Below are positions 24,813 through 33,897 of a DNA stretch of 64,000 bases, piece after piece. The stretch lies in assembly GCF_042675705.1 (NCBI RefSeq), contig NZ_JBHTJJ010000006.1, one strand, 5' to 3'. A program made the position numbers and the translations under genes. The stretch's first letter is position 1, and the number at the start of each line of letters is the position of its first letter. The stretch is from Ruegeria arenilitoris (GTDB lineage: Bacteria > Pseudomonadota > Alphaproteobacteria > Rhodobacterales > Rhodobacteraceae). The notes under the pieces were generated by a model. It worked only from the letters and a program-made list of their open reading frames with translations, did not search any database and was not told where the DNA came from.

Positions 24813-24948
24813 TGTCCCTCCCGTTTGCTGGCCGCAATGATAGCGTAGTGCGGGGGCGTTTCCCGATACTGCAACATATCACACGCGCTTGTGCATGGCA
24901 TCGGGACGTGCCAAGCATCCCGGTGAGGCGGACGGCAGGGAGACCGAC

Positions 24949-26121
24949 ATGCAGGCAGGTTTGGTGATCTTGTGTCTGGCCTATGTCCTCAGCCAGTTCT
25001 TCCGCGCGTTCCTTGCGGTTCTGACCGCCGATCTGGCCCGCGACATCGGTGCCACGCCCGAGGATCTGGCCTGGGCCTCGGGCCTGTGGTTTCTGGTCTT
25101 TGCGGCGATGCAGATCCCGGTGGGATGGGCGCTGGACCGGGTTGGCCCGCGGCAGACGGCGGCGGTTCTGCTGCTGATCGGCGGCGCGGGTGGGGCTGCG
25201 GTGTTCGCGCTGGCCACGACGCCCTTGCACGTGTCGGTGGCGATGGCGTTGATCGGGGTCGGGTGCTCGCCGGTTCTGATGGCTTCGTATTTCATCTTTG
25301 CCCGCGAATATCCGCCCGCGAAATTCGCGACCCTGGCGGCGGTGATGCTGGGTGTGGGGTCGGTTGGCAACCTCGTGGCCTCGTACCCCACGGCGCTGGC
25401 GGTCGAACTGATGGGCTGGCGCGCGACGCTGGCGGGGCTGGCCGCGATCTCGGGCGCGGTGGCTGTAGGTATCTGGGTCACGGTAAAAGACCCCGCGCGG
25501 GTGGTGTCCGAGCAGAAGGGTTCCGTTCTGGACCTGCTGCGCGAGCCTGCTTTGTGGGCGATTTTGCCCTTGATGCTGGTGGCCTATGCGCCCTCTGCCG
25601 CGCTGCGGGGGCTGTGGGCCGGTCCCTATCTGCTGGACGTGTTCTGGCTGAGCGCCACCCAGATCGGGCAGGCTACGCTGGTCATGGGTGCCGCGATGAT
25701 CGCGGGCACCTTTGCCTATGGGCCGCTGGACCGACTGCTGAACACCCGAAAATGGGTGATCTTCGGCGGCAACACGCTGGCGGTGCTGGCGCTGGGGCTA
25801 CTGGGGCTGTGGGTCGCCGATGCCGTCTGGCTGTCGGTTCTGCTGATGGCGCTGATCGGGTTTCTGGGGGCCTCCTTCCCGGTGATCATGGCGCATGGGC
25901 GCGCCTTCATCCCGGCGCATCTGGTGGGGCGCGGCGTGACCCTGCTGAACCTGTTCGGGATCGGCGGCGTGGGGCTGGCGCAATTCGCCACCGGCCGCAT
26001 CCATGCGGCGACGGTGGACATGGGGCCAACCGCACCCTACACAGCGATATTCGCCTTCTTTGCCGTCACGCTGACGATCGGCTGTGTGATCTACCTGTTC
26101 AGCCGTGACAGCATGGAGTGA
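24949..26121 (+). CDS. Major facilitator superfamily transporter
   Basis: A 390-residue inner-membrane transporter with about 12 hydrophobic helices. ATG 24949 was chosen because the first helix (LVILCLAYVLSQFFRAFLAV) begins right after it and GGGAG lies upstream. The loop motif GWALDRVGPRQTAAVLL between helices 2 and 3 is the MFS signature. It looks like the nitrate/sulfonate/cyanate-type MFS permeases, but substrate cannot be assigned. A glycosyltransferase gene follows 21 bases later. Confidence 0.82.
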   Translation: MQAGLVILCLAYVLSQFFRAFLAVLTADLARDIGATPEDLAWASGLWFLVFAAMQIPVGWALDRVGPRQTAAVLLLIGGAGGAAVFALATTPLHVSVAMALIGVGCSPVLMASYFIFAREYPPAKFATLAAVMLGVGSVGNLVASYPTALAVELMGWRATLAGLAAISGAVAVGIWVTVKDPARVVSEQKGSVLDLLREPALWAILPLMLVAYAPSAALRGLWAGPYLLDVFWLSATQIGQATLVMGAAMIAGTFAYGPLDRLLNTRKWVIFGGNTLAVLALGLLGLWVADAVWLSVLLMALIGFLGASFPVIMAHGRAFIPAHLVGRGVTLLNLFGIGGVGLAQFATGRIHAATVDMGPTAPYTAIFAFFAVTLTIGCVIYLFSRDSME

Positions 26122-26142
26122 GACCCCGCAGGAGCGCGCCCC

Positions 26143-27174
26143 GTGAACGACCCCGTTGTCCTTGCCCCAAACCTCAAACGCCGCCTGTCCGGCGTGACCG
26201 CGACGATCGCGCGGCTGGTGCCGTTGCAGGCGCAGTGGATCGACATCGCCGCCACCGGCCCGGGCCTGCCTGAGGACATCCCGCACATCCCGCTGGGCCG
26301 CCTGCCCTTTCTGTCGCGCAAGACGCTGCGGGTCTGGCACGCCCGCCGCAACACCGAGATGCTGCTGGGCCTGATCCTGCGCGACCTGCTGCGGCTGCGG
26401 CTGAAACTGCTGTTCACCAGCGCCTCGCAGCGGGCGCATACGGGCTATACCAAGTGGCTGATCGGCAAGATGGACGCGGTGGTGGCCACCTCGCGCAAGA
26501 CGGCCGGCTACCTCGAGCGCGACGCACAGGTGATCATGCACGGCATCAACCTGCAGGATTTCACGCCACCCGCGGACAAGGCAGCGCTGCGCGCGCAGAT
26601 GGGGCTGCCCGACGGGCTGTTGCTGGGTTGTTACGGGCGCATCCGCCACCAGAAGGGCACCGACGCTTTTGTCGATGCGATGATCGACCTGTGCGGGCAG
26701 GTCCCCGACGTGCATGGCATCGTCATGGGCCGCGCGACCGAGAAACACAGTGCTTTCCTGACCGAACTGAAGGACAAGGTGGTCCGAGCCGGCCTGTCCG
26801 ACCGCATCCTGTTCAAGCCCGAGGTCACAGTGGATAAGATCGCCCAATGGTACCAGGTGCTGGATCTGTTCATCGCCCCCCAACGCTGGGAGGGGTTCGG
26901 ACTGACCCCCCTCGAAGCGATGGCCTGCGGCGTGCCCGTGGTGGCCACCGATGTGGGCGCGTTTTCCGAGATCGTGACCGACCCGGCGTTGGGTCGGGTG
27001 GTGCCTCCGGGCGACATTCCGGCGCTGGCCGCGGCCGCGGTCGAGATGCTGGCGGACCGTGATTCCCTGGCCCGCGCAGGCCAGGCCGCCCGCGCCCATG
27101 TCGAACGGAATTTCGACATCAACGGCGAGGCGCAGGCGCTTGTTGCGCTCTATCAGCAGCTGCTGAAGGCCTGA
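26143..27174 (+). CDS. Glycosyltransferase family 4 protein
   Basis: A 343-residue GT-B fold enzyme starting at GTG with AGGAGCG upstream. The C-terminal nucleotide-sugar domain is clear: GCYGRIRHQKGTD, then the E-x7-E motif in RWEGFGLTPLEAMACG (about residues 250-265) and VVATDVGAFSEIV. The short N-terminal domain (RLVPLQAQWIDI, TSASQRAHTGYTKWLI) resembles LpcC-type lipopolysaccharide core mannosyltransferases. It probably builds the core of the outer membrane glycolipid. The linkage to the MFS gene may be accidental. Confidence 0.83.
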   Translation: MNDPVVLAPNLKRRLSGVTATIARLVPLQAQWIDIAATGPGLPEDIPHIPLGRLPFLSRKTLRVWHARRNTEMLLGLILRDLLRLRLKLLFTSASQRAHTGYTKWLIGKMDAVVATSRKTAGYLERDAQVIMHGINLQDFTPPADKAALRAQMGLPDGLLLGCYGRIRHQKGTDAFVDAMIDLCGQVPDVHGIVMGRATEKHSAFLTELKDKVVRAGLSDRILFKPEVTVDKIAQWYQVLDLFIAPQRWEGFGLTPLEAMACGVPVVATDVGAFSEIVTDPALGRVVPPGDIPALAAAAVEMLADRDSLARAGQAARAHVERNFDINGEAQALVALYQQLLKA

Positions 27175-27277
27175 GTCGCCGTAAAACTGCGTCATTCGGT
27201 CAATTCCGCCGCGAAGGCCCTTTTTTATTTTCTGCAACGCGGCTATGAACGCGCGTCCTTAATTCAGGAGACTAGAC

Positions 27278-28300
27278 ATGGGCTATCGCGTCGTTGTCGT
27301 CGGCGCCACGGGTAACGTGGGCCGCGAAATGCTGAACATCCTGGCTGAACGCCAGTTCCCCGTGGACGAAATTGCCGTTCTGGCAAGCCGTCGTTCGCTG
27401 GGCACCGAAGTCAGCTTTGGCGACAAGACACTCAAGACCCAGGATCTGGACACTTTCGATTTCGCCGGCTGGGACATGGCTCTGTTTGCCGTGGGGTCCG
27501 CCGCGACCAAGGATTACGCCCCCAAGGCGGCGGCAGCTGGCTGCGTGGTGATCGACAACTCGTCGCTCTATCGCTACGATCCCGAGATCCCGCTGATCGT
27601 GCCCGAGTGCAACCCGCAGGCGATCCACGACTACAAGAACAAAAACATCATCGCCAACCCCAACTGCTCGACCGCGCAGATGGTGGTGGCGCTGAAGCCG
27701 CTGCATGACCGCGCCAAGATCAAGCGCGTCGTGGTCTCGACCTACCAGTCGGTCTCGGGTGCGGGCAAAGAGGGTATGGACGAACTTTGGGATCAGACCA
27801 AAGCCGTCTACAACCCGATCAACGAGGTCGCCCCGAAGAAATTCCAGAAGCAGATCGCCTTCAACGTCATTCCGCATATCGACGTCTTCATGGAAGATGG
27901 ATCGACCAAGGAAGAGTGGAAGATGGTCGTCGAGACCAAGAAGATCGTCGACCCGTCGATCAAGGTCACCGCGACCTGTGTGCGGGTGCCGGTTTTCGTC
28001 GGACATTCGGAGTCGGTGAACATCGAGTTCGAGGAGTTCCTGGACGAGGACGAGGCCCGCGACATCCTGCGCGAAGCCCCGGGCGTGATGGTGATCGACA
28101 AGCGCGAGGCCGGTGGCTATGTCACGCCGGTTGAATGCGTCGGCGATTTCGCCACCTTCATCAGCCGGATCCGTCAGGACTCGACCGTGGAAAACGGCCT
28201 GAACCTGTGGTGCGTGTCGGACAACCTGCGCAAGGGCGCGGCCCTGAATGCGGTGCAAATCGCCGAGCTGCTGGGCCGCGAGGTCCTGAAAAAGGGCTGA
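27278..28300 (+). CDS. asd: Aspartate-semialdehyde dehydrogenase
   Basis: A 340-residue cytosolic enzyme that reduces aspartyl phosphate to aspartate semialdehyde with NADPH, feeding lysine, diaminopimelate, threonine and methionine synthesis. The dinucleotide motif GATGNVGREML is at residues 9-19, the catalytic cysteine in NPNCSTAQM at about 131, and the active-site histidine follows in the GHSESVN region near 248. Full length, with a CAGGAG ribosome site. A strong terminator follows at 28325, so it is monocistronic. Confidence 0.96.
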   Translation: MGYRVVVVGATGNVGREMLNILAERQFPVDEIAVLASRRSLGTEVSFGDKTLKTQDLDTFDFAGWDMALFAVGSAATKDYAPKAAAAGCVVIDNSSLYRYDPEIPLIVPECNPQAIHDYKNKNIIANPNCSTAQMVVALKPLHDRAKIKRVVVSTYQSVSGAGKEGMDELWDQTKAVYNPINEVAPKKFQKQIAFNVIPHIDVFMEDGSTKEEWKMVVETKKIVDPSIKVTATCVRVPVFVGHSESVNIEFEEFLDEDEARDILREAPGVMVIDKREAGGYVTPVECVGDFATFISRIRQDSTVENGLNLWCVSDNLRKGAALNAVQIAELLGREVLKKG

Positions 28301-28324
28301 TACACCGAACCAGTCAGACATCTG

Positions 28325-28356
28325 AAAACCCCGCGGCATGGGCTGCGGGGTTTTTT
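28325..28356 (+). terminator. Rho-independent terminator after asd
   Basis: A GC stem (CCCCGC paired with GCGGGG, eight-base loop) flanked by AAAA on the left and TTTTTT on the right lies 25 bases after the asd stop. The A/T flanks would also let it act for transcripts from the right. Confidence 0.9.
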
Positions 28357-28786
28357 CATTTTTTGGCAATGCGAGACGGAAGGTGCGCCGGGCATCACCG
28401 CAGGTTCTGCCCAAGCAAAAGTAAATTCGCCAGATGAATAGCTATTATTCACATAATCAATTTTTCATATTTCGCAGCTGCTGGTATTTTTCCGCCCATT
28501 GAAGGCGCCTTCGTTTCAATCTCAGCCGAGGGGAAACGAGCCATGATTGATCAAACAGAGCCTAACCTGTCGCAGGAACCGGGGTTCGACACCGCGCGAT
28601 CCCACGTGCTCTGGAACCGCTGACAAGGCAGATTTTTTCCGGCCTTCAGTGCTCAACGCCGCACTTCCGGACGGTTCGGGCCGGGTTGGGCAGCGTGGTT
28701 CGGATGCCCGCGGTAGAACACACTTTTTCGGCAAAATCCGATTTTAACGCCCCGTGCGGCTCATCGGATACTCAAAGGAGACCGTT
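28357..28786. other. Intergenic region with a possible 26-codon leader frame
   Basis: AT-rich promoter-like sequence occurs at 28420-28490. A perfect 12-base palindrome (28501-28512) is followed by a 26-codon plus-strand frame at 28543-28623 with GAGGGGAAA before its ATG. It may be a leader peptide or chance. No other gene is seen. Confidence 0.4.
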
Positions 28787-29209
28787 ATGACCAGATTGCC
28801 CATCTTTTTTCTGACCACCGCAACCATATTTGCCGTTTTGGGCATGTTGTGGGGTATCCAGATGTCGGCCAGCCATGATCACACGCTGTCTCCGGCACAT
28901 GGCCACTTGAACCTGATCGGGTTCGTTGCGCTGGCAGTGTTCGGATTCTACTACGCTCTGACCCCCGAGGCGGCGCGCAGCGGTCTGGCAAAACTCCACT
29001 ATGGGCTGTCCGTGGCAACGGTGCTGGTGCTCGTTCCCGGAATCGTGCTGGCAATCACCGAAAGGGGCGAAACCCTTGCCCAGATCGGATCGCTTCTGGC
29101 AGTTCTGACCATGGTCCTGTTCGTGTTCATCCTGCTGCGTCACGGTTTCGGAACGACAGACGCGGACAACCGCAGGCCTGTGGCCGGCAACCCCAACCCA
29201 GCCGAATGA
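28787..29209 (+). CDS. Small membrane protein with heme-copper-oxidase-like HxH motif
   Basis: A 140-residue protein with four hydrophobic helices. ATG 28787 follows AAAGGAGA. The second helix begins SPAHGHLNLIGFVALAVFGF, which resembles the histidine-bearing helix found in stand-alone relatives of cytochrome oxidase subunit I. Further helices are at about residues 70-88 and 95-115. The histidines could bind heme or metal. The function is unknown, and this is a resemblance of one motif only. It is convergent with the DUF3604 gene. Confidence 0.6.
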   Translation: MTRLPIFFLTTATIFAVLGMLWGIQMSASHDHTLSPAHGHLNLIGFVALAVFGFYYALTPEAARSGLAKLHYGLSVATVLVLVPGIVLAITERGETLAQIGSLLAVLTMVLFVFILLRHGFGTTDADNRRPVAGNPNPAE

Positions 29210-29217
29210 ACAAGACC

Positions 29218-29240
29218 GCCCCGCCTGCGCGATGCGGGGC
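29218..29240. terminator. Hairpin between convergent genes
   Basis: GCCCCGC pairs with GCGGGGC around a nine-base loop, between the stop of the plus-strand membrane protein gene and that of the minus-strand DUF3604 gene. No long T-run on either side, so it may work as a weak bidirectional terminator. Confidence 0.5.
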
Positions 29241-29261
29241 TTCGCTCAACGGAACGACCGT

Positions 29262-31181
29262 TTATCCCGGGGTGTACCAGATCGGCGAAGTATAGGCTCG
29301 TTCGGTCGTGATCATCGGAACATAGTCCGGCATTTCGATCCCGAACCGTTTGGCCTCGTAGGCGGTCCAGCGGGGGGTCGGGATCTCGATCACACGGGCA
29401 TAGTAGAACGCAGACAGGTTGGGGTCGAAATCCGGATCCTGCCACGTGGTGATCAACTCACTTGCCCCGATGGTGTTGGTCCAGGTGGCGTTTTCGACAT
29501 CGACGGTATTGCCGACTTCGGGCAGCTTGCCATTCTCGTCCAGCTGGCGATCGCCGGCCCAAACGACGTTGTAGACTTTCTCCTGCAGGGCCCCGTCAGC
29601 ATCGACCCAGCCCTTGACGATCTGGATGCGATCCAGGTTGCCGGAAATCGGGTCCTTCAATGCAAAAACAAGGAAGTTCGGAGCCCGCCCACCGGGAGAC
29701 GCCTGCAGGTTGCCGCCCATCGGTACGCCTTTTTTGTAGCCCGCATCCGCAGGTACGCGGCTTGCGGCATCCTGATCGGTGAAGTCATAGCCGCCGAAAA
29801 ACCGAACCCCCATACGCGACCCGGTGGTTGCATAGGTCTCCCTGCGCTGCATCGCGTCAAAGATCGCCTCGCGGGTGTTTTGCGTCGCCCAGACCGCACC
29901 CAGTCCACCAGCGGCCTGTTTCCAGCCATAGATCGACAGCTCTGGATCGGGTGCTTCGATTACCAAATGTTCCCAACGGTTCGGGCCGGGCTCGACACCG
30001 GAATGTTTGCCGAAAAAGTTGTCTTCCTGGGCCGTTGCCATACCGGTATGCGAATCCGTCGCGCCGACCATCCCGAACTTGAACGGGTTCACACCCAGCT
30101 CCTGCTCGATCTTGAGCCCGCGCTTCAAAGCCTCGCGCGCGTATTCACCGGCCAGCATCTCGGGTTGCTTCAACTCGGTTCCGTTCAGATTGGCCGCGTC
30201 CCATGTGTCGAAATCTGCGAACTCGTCATCGGGGCTGAGGAACGGATGCGCCTCACCGTCACCCTTGATCTGCGTCGGTTCGTACAGCGGCTCGAACCGG
30301 GCGCGCAGGCTTGCGATCTCCTGGGTCAGTACGGATCCATCGTAGGCGTTCAGAGAGAACATCCGCCCGTTCGACAGGTTGCCGTTATGCGCGATGGCCA
30401 GGACCTCTCCGCCTGTCCGTTCCTCGTATTCGGCCAGAAAGGCCCACAGGTCCTCGGGGTTCTTGCTGTCATATTGCGAGAACGGGCGGGTCTGGTTGGC
30501 CCGGTCGCGCCCATCGCGGAACAGCACGTTCCGGTGCAGGTTGTTGGCGCCTTCGGTGGTGTATTCATAGCCGATGATGGCTGAAAAGACCCCCGGCTCG
30601 TTGAAGCTGTCGGCAAGGGCCGTGTACGCCTCCCACGCATGCTTGATGGCCTTGGGGTTGTCGATGGGCGGGACGTCATCCGACAACGAGGCGACGATCT
30701 CCATTGCCGTGTCAAACGCAAGCTGGCTGTCACCCGCCGTCAGCGCCTCGTACCAGGCCTTGCCCTGGGGTGTCGCCAGAACCTCGGCGTCTCCGGCCAG
30801 CAGTTGCGGCATCAGCCCGTACATCTCGGCATGGTCCGAGACGACCAGCCAGTCGAGCGGACGGGACAGCTTGGCCCGAAGGCCATGGGTTGTTGTGACC
30901 TCTTCGCCGCGGGCAAAGCGAAACGCCTGTTCCTGGGTCAGCCGGGTCATCGTGCCGGCGTCAACCGAAACCGAAGTATGCAGATGCGAGTCTCCCCATA
31001 GCGGCCGTTGGGGAAAGTTCCGCCCCGCATAGGGTGAGAAATCATCAGGCGCCAATACGACATCCGTGCTGCCTTGCTCGGTCTGGAACTCCTGCGTGGA
31101 CACGGATGTGGCGGTCAGCACGGCCAGACAGGCCAACGTCCACAAAGGACGTTGTGAAACGGTTGCGAAAGACTTGGTCAT
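29262..31181 (-). CDS. DUF3604 protein, secreted putative metal-dependent hydrolase
   Basis: A 639-residue protein. ATG 31181 is preceded by GGGAGGG and starts a signal peptide (RPLWTLACLAVLTATSVS). Just after it comes PLWGDSHLHTSVSVDAG, a histidine pair of the type found in PHP/amidohydrolase metal sites. Further conserved blocks are WLVVSDHAEMYG, FSAIIGYEYTTE, GNLSNGRMF and MVGATDSHTGMAT, consistent with PHP-like metal coordination spread over the chain. The family (DUF3604) has no settled function that I know. It lacks close partners. An 8-base-arm dyad lies 20-50 bases upstream. Confidence 0.85.
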   Translation of the reverse strand: MTKSFATVSQRPLWTLACLAVLTATSVSTQEFQTEQGSTDVVLAPDDFSPYAGRNFPQRPLWGDSHLHTSVSVDAGTMTRLTQEQAFRFARGEEVTTTHGLRAKLSRPLDWLVVSDHAEMYGLMPQLLAGDAEVLATPQGKAWYEALTAGDSQLAFDTAMEIVASLSDDVPPIDNPKAIKHAWEAYTALADSFNEPGVFSAIIGYEYTTEGANNLHRNVLFRDGRDRANQTRPFSQYDSKNPEDLWAFLAEYEERTGGEVLAIAHNGNLSNGRMFSLNAYDGSVLTQEIASLRARFEPLYEPTQIKGDGEAHPFLSPDDEFADFDTWDAANLNGTELKQPEMLAGEYAREALKRGLKIEQELGVNPFKFGMVGATDSHTGMATAQEDNFFGKHSGVEPGPNRWEHLVIEAPDPELSIYGWKQAAGGLGAVWATQNTREAIFDAMQRRETYATTGSRMGVRFFGGYDFTDQDAASRVPADAGYKKGVPMGGNLQASPGGRAPNFLVFALKDPISGNLDRIQIVKGWVDADGALQEKVYNVVWAGDRQLDENGKLPEVGNTVDVENATWTNTIGASELITTWQDPDFDPNLSAFYYARVIEIPTPRWTAYEAKRFGIEMPDYVPMITTERAYTSPIWYTPG

Positions 31182-31200
31182 GAAATCCCTCCCAGGTGTG

Positions 31201-31230
31201 TCATTTCCATTCTGTTGGCTCCGGAAATGA
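31201..31230. promoter_or_regulatory. Inverted repeat in the leader of the DUF3604 gene
   Basis: TCATTTCC and GGAAATGA form perfect 8-base arms around 14 bases, ending 20 bases before the ATG. The location suits a repressor site or an RNA hairpin affecting translation. Confidence 0.4.
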
Positions 31231-31343
31231 CGGGAGCCTATCACAGATTTGGATATTCGAATAAAATTACCTGACGACGTAGTCCGGACCTCGCGCTGCA
31301 GTACCGCGGCGCGCGGGCGGCAGACCAATGCAGGGCTGAGGAA

Positions 31344-33437
31344 TCACTCCCCGCTCTGGGCTAGGTCGGCGTTCTGTTGAAACTGGCCACAGGGACGGTC
31401 ATTCGCTGGGACCACCACTGCGCCAGAGTCTGCTGGCCCGTTAGGTTCGTCCCCGAACAGGAACCATCCACCGGTACGGCACCCAAGTTCGCGCGAGCCT
31501 TCTTTCGAGAGATGGCGACCGTCGCGATAGTATGCCGTCGAGCCGTCGCTGGCGCGGCACATGCCGTCGGCATCGCAGAGTATCCGATCCAGCCAGACGA
31601 CTTTGTGGCGGCCCTCGAGCTGGTGCAGCATCTCACCCACCTCAAGAAGCTCCGGCTGTATGTCCGCGAACGGAAAATCGCACAGATCCGGGTCAGCGCC
31701 TCGGAGTTCAGCATTCACCACGCAATAGCCCAGGTTTTGGCCATTCGAGGGAGGCGGAGACACGACGATCGGGGTTTTACCGGCGGACTCAAGCCGTTCG
31801 AGCGTTTTTTCCAGGTTCCGCAGAACCGTGCTCTGCGGGCCTTCGGGGTCCATTGCGCCGTCAACGGCGGCGAGTCCGCCCGGCTCGAACAGGTAGTAGA
31901 ACGGCGATGAGACGATGACATAGTCAATGCTGTCGGTCGAAGTGACATAATCCAGCACCCGGTCGCTGAAATCCAGACAGGCCTGCGGGGATTCTCCGGT
32001 CCGGCCGCGATCGGCAAAGGCGATACCGGCGATCGGCGCGCAGAGCGACTTGGTCAGCTGGACGACCCCAAGCTCGGGGTAGGCCGCGGTCAGGCCGACC
32101 ACCAGATGCATGGCGAAACTGTCGCCCCAAACCGCAACCTTGGGGGACTCGGAAGTCGCACAGCTGTCAGGTACTGGCATCCGACCGTTGCATTCATTGC
32201 TCAAACCGCGGTTCGGAGCCAGGCTTTCGGTCAGCCTTGGCAGATCGAGATTGCGCAGCGCCTTGCGATCGGGCGCGCCATCGGTTGCGAAGATCGCCAC
32301 CCCGACCGAGAACACCAAAGCCGACATCGCGGCGCTTCCGATGAAGATCCCCCGGCGGCTGAACAGACCTTCCCTATGACGGCGAAAGGGTTGCTCGACG
32401 AAGCGCCATGTCAAGGCTGACAGCACAAAGGCCAGCACGACAAGGCTGGCGATGGTCAGCGGTGTTGGGGCCGGAACACTCCGGATCTTGGCAAAGACCA
32501 ACAACGGGTAGTGCCACAGGTAAAGGCTGTAGCTGATCAGGCCGATCCAGACCATGATCCGCGACGACAACAGCGCCCCTATCAGGTCTCGTTGGCTGGC
32601 GAAAACGATGACCAGAACGGTTCCCAAAACGGGCACGACCGTCAGGAATGACGGGTGCGGCGTGTACCGGTCGAACATCACGTAGGACACCAGCAGCCCG
32701 ACCATGCCCAGCATTGGCAGCACCGTCGAGAACCGCCCCTTGTCCTGCCGCGGAACGAAGGCGCATATCGCGCCGGCCAAAAGCTCCCAAGCGCGGGTAT
32801 AGATCAGGTAGAACCCTGCCCTGGGTTCGTTTTCTGATGTCCACTGCGCCAGCATCAGACTGGCCAAAAGCATCACCGACAGACCAATGATGCAGGTCCG
32901 GGTCCCTCTTCGAAACAGAAACAGCAGCAGCAGCGGAAACAGCAGGTAGAACTGCTCTTCCACTGCGAGGCTCCAGGTGTGGAGCAGCGGATGCATGTCG
33001 AATTCATCCGCGAAATAGTCCTTGTTCCGGAAGAAGAAGACGTTCGACAGGAACACCGCGACGGATGACAGGCTTCGCGAATAGACCCTGAGATCGGCCG
33101 GCAGCATCCAGATCCACGCCAGGCAGGTCGTCACGGCCAGAACCACGAAAAGGGCCGGAAGAATCCGCCTGGCTCGCCTTTCGTAGAAATCGACGATGGA
33201 CAACCGTCCGCGTTGAATATCCCCGATCAGAAGCGAGGTGATCAAGTAGCCGCTGATGACGAAAAAGACATCAACACCCAGAAACCCGCCGGACAGCCAT
33301 GACAATCCGGCGTGGTAGAAGACCACTGGCAACACAGCTATTGCCCGAAGGCCGTCAATTTCCCTTCTGTAGGCGATGCTCAAAACGGCCAACCTCAAGA
33401 TGCTGGCTGAAATGCTAGCGCCCGTCCCGGTTGCCAT
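31344..33437 (-). CDS. Acyltransferase-3 / SGNH fusion (O-acetyltransferase of surface glycans)
   Basis: A 697-residue membrane enzyme. The N-terminal half is acyltransferase family 3 (OafA/YrhL type): YRREIDGLRAIAVLPVVFYH, GFLGVDVFFVISGYLI and HTWSLAVEEQFYLLFPLLLL, with about ten membrane helices. The C-terminal half is an SGNH esterase-like domain with the nucleophile block KVAVWGDSFAMHL and a late DGRHLSKEGSRELG carrying the catalytic histidine. Such fusions O-acetylate lipopolysaccharide or exopolysaccharide. The start is uncertain: ATG 33437 keeps a hydrophobic lead-in, while TTG 33383 would place the usual family start. The last 45 residues after the histidine are atypical. Confidence 0.85.
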   Translation of the reverse strand: MATGTGASISASILRLAVLSIAYRREIDGLRAIAVLPVVFYHAGLSWLSGGFLGVDVFFVISGYLITSLLIGDIQRGRLSIVDFYERRARRILPALFVVLAVTTCLAWIWMLPADLRVYSRSLSSVAVFLSNVFFFRNKDYFADEFDMHPLLHTWSLAVEEQFYLLFPLLLLFLFRRGTRTCIIGLSVMLLASLMLAQWTSENEPRAGFYLIYTRAWELLAGAICAFVPRQDKGRFSTVLPMLGMVGLLVSYVMFDRYTPHPSFLTVVPVLGTVLVIVFASQRDLIGALLSSRIMVWIGLISYSLYLWHYPLLVFAKIRSVPAPTPLTIASLVVLAFVLSALTWRFVEQPFRRHREGLFSRRGIFIGSAAMSALVFSVGVAIFATDGAPDRKALRNLDLPRLTESLAPNRGLSNECNGRMPVPDSCATSESPKVAVWGDSFAMHLVVGLTAAYPELGVVQLTKSLCAPIAGIAFADRGRTGESPQACLDFSDRVLDYVTSTDSIDYVIVSSPFYYLFEPGGLAAVDGAMDPEGPQSTVLRNLEKTLERLESAGKTPIVVSPPPSNGQNLGYCVVNAELRGADPDLCDFPFADIQPELLEVGEMLHQLEGRHKVVWLDRILCDADGMCRASDGSTAYYRDGRHLSKEGSRELGCRTGGWFLFGDEPNGPADSGAVVVPANDRPCGQFQQNADLAQSGE

Positions 33438-33581
33438 CAACGATGTTTGTCAGTCAGCCGGCTCTGAATGAAAATGTGTGGTTTTGCGAACAGGGATTTG
33501 CCTGTTCGCTCCGCACATCGTGCATGGGTCCACGCCATGAATCCCGAGGTTAGGCGCGCATCGGATCCCAAGCGCGCCGGG

Positions 33582-33893
33582 TCAGAAACGCTCGGCCCGC
33601 AGAACCTGGCAATCGGTGACGCTTACAACCCCGATATGGCGATCAAGCACGGGAAGGATCGCGCTCAGCAGCCCGTCCAAGCGATCGGGGCGAATGATGC
33701 AGATGACCTGAACCATCCCGCTGGCGCGGCTGACCTGGCCAGAACGGCTCCATTCACCCGATCGTCCCGATCCGCCGAGCACCGGCAGGATCGTGAACCC
33801 GGTCACACCTTGATCGACCAGAGCATCCGTCAGACGGGATTTCACGATGGCTTCAATGGTGATCTCGACCCGTTTGGCGTCATGTGTCTGCAT
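33582..33893 (-). CDS. SbtB-like PII signalling protein
   Basis: A 103-residue PII-fold protein. The N-terminal strand VEITIEAIVKSRLTDALVDQ, the T-loop region with GFTILPVLGGSGRSGEW, and the second repeat MVQVICIIRPDRLDGLLSAI match the PII-like SbtB group, which binds adenyl nucleotides and gates the bicarbonate transporter SbtA. The R-loop cysteines seen in some cyanobacterial SbtB proteins are absent. The gene lies 4 bases after the SbtA-type gene, the usual arrangement of this regulator and its target. Confidence 0.82.
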   Translation of the reverse strand: MQTHDAKRVEITIEAIVKSRLTDALVDQGVTGFTILPVLGGSGRSGEWSRSGQVSRASGMVQVICIIRPDRLDGLLSAILPVLDRHIGVVSVTDCQVLRAERF

Positions 33894-33897
33894 CGTC

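Noticed and set aside
28522..28734. Minus-strand 70-codon frame and a possible tRNA in the asd downstream gap
   Set aside because: A GGTTCGA-like T-loop is present, but no T stem, acceptor or anticodon stem can be paired, and the frame has no start context.
31344..31500. Frameshift near the end of the acyltransferase-SGNH gene
   Set aside because: The last 45 residues are atypical, but neither alternative frame gives a more family-like ending, so a frameshift cannot be supported by reading.
32374..32844. 156-codon frame within the acyltransferase gene
   Set aside because: Same strand but another frame inside the membrane domain of a well-supported gene.
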